Below the pieces are notes generated by a model. It saw nothing but the letters and a program-made list of their open reading frames with translations, was not told where the DNA came from and ran no database searches. The position numbers and the translations under genes are program-made. Below are positions 63,655 to 64,000 of a DNA stretch of 64,000 nt, piece after piece. Origin of the DNA: Ridgeia piscesae (taxonomy: Eukaryota > Annelida > Polychaeta > Sabellida > Siboglinidae); assembly GCA_025642075.2 (NCBI GenBank), contig JAODUO010001090.1, forward strand, positions 2,501 through 66,500, read 5' to 3'. Within the stretch, counting starts at the first letter, position 1. Each line of letters opens with the position of its first letter.

Positions 63655-64000
63655 AGGGTCTTATGTATTTGATTGATTGACTGATTGAATTTATCTTATA
63701 AAAAGTATCGCATGTAGCTTAATGTCTCAATACGTTTAACTTATCAAGTTCATTACGGTATTTGGGAGGGAATTCGGCTGGGATCATTATTCATCCATTG
63801 TTGAAGAGATTTTTAGAAGTCATCTGAAATTCCCCCGAGTGATCATCTGCACACCACACGTAGAAGTCTCTCTAATATACTTGGGGTGATATGAATTGAT
63901 GGAGTGTACAAATGTGGCAGGGAACTAATATACATTAAGCAACACATGTTTCCTCCCTGAGCGCTGGCCACCATATTGATCTCAAATAAAACACTAATTA
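63655..64000. other. No gene recognised
   Basis: Normal-composition DNA to the window end; nothing recognised. Confidence 0.35.

Noticed and set aside
63016..63676. Glycine- and tryptophan-rich proteins of 189-218 codons
   Set aside because: All three plus-strand frames are open because the tract lacks adenine and therefore lacks stop codons.

Overview
The window looks like a gene-poor, repeat-saturated stretch of a eukaryotic, probably marine invertebrate (lophotrochozoan, most likely mollusc) genome. The signs are intron-split coding sequence with GT-AG borders, CUB and sushi domains, CR1/L2-type LINEs, tRNA-derived SINEs, nested hAT and MULE DNA transposons, very long microsatellites and several kilobase-scale minisatellites. 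There is no bacterial-style operon, rRNA or CRISPR array. The organism call is inference from content.

Layout. 1-690: 3' end of an L2/CR1-type LINE. 1451-13212: one plus-strand gene, read here as five exons of a type-I membrane receptor: CUB domain (1451-1816), short sushi/CCP-like domain (5731-5889), 17-residue stalk (10934-10984), transmembrane helix (11751-11835) and a cytoplasmic tail of about 145 residues ending at 13212. All junction phases agree (1,1,1,2), about 365 residues in total. The signal-peptide exon is not seen and should lie upstream of base 1. Its introns hold four minisatellites: 18 bp x about 41, 51-60 bp x about 11, 58 bp x about 31 and 30 bp x about 141. Two of them carry splice-site cores resembling the junctions they abut.

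13.2-29 kb: microsatellites, a transposon nest (a hAT-like element with a perfect 8-bp target duplication, holding a FLYWCH-encoding MULE derivative and a second hAT-like element), a minus-strand exon resembling the P2X7 C-terminal domain (21019-21165), a SINE and a MITE. 29.6-48.2 kb: a CR1/L2-group LINE lying inside a heptanucleotide array, long (AC)n, (ACAT)n and (AGTAAT)n tracts, a decayed RTE-like LINE tail, a CR1 LINE with two further copies elsewhere, a 950-bp alternating purine-pyrimidine hexanucleotide, a 9-bp G-quadruplex-type array, a 29-bp minisatellite in two blocks, and two more SINE copies. 48.2-57.5 kb: a highly uniform 50/51-bp satellite of about 182 copies that differ almost only at one four-state position. 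57.5-64 kb: non-coding DNA, (ACAT)n, about 480 bp of (AAT)n, then 581 consecutive bases with no adenine.

The receptor is the only gene modelled with confidence. The most distinctive feature of the window is the tandem multiplication of splice-site-like units in its introns. Most long open frames here are by-products of tandem repeats, not genes.
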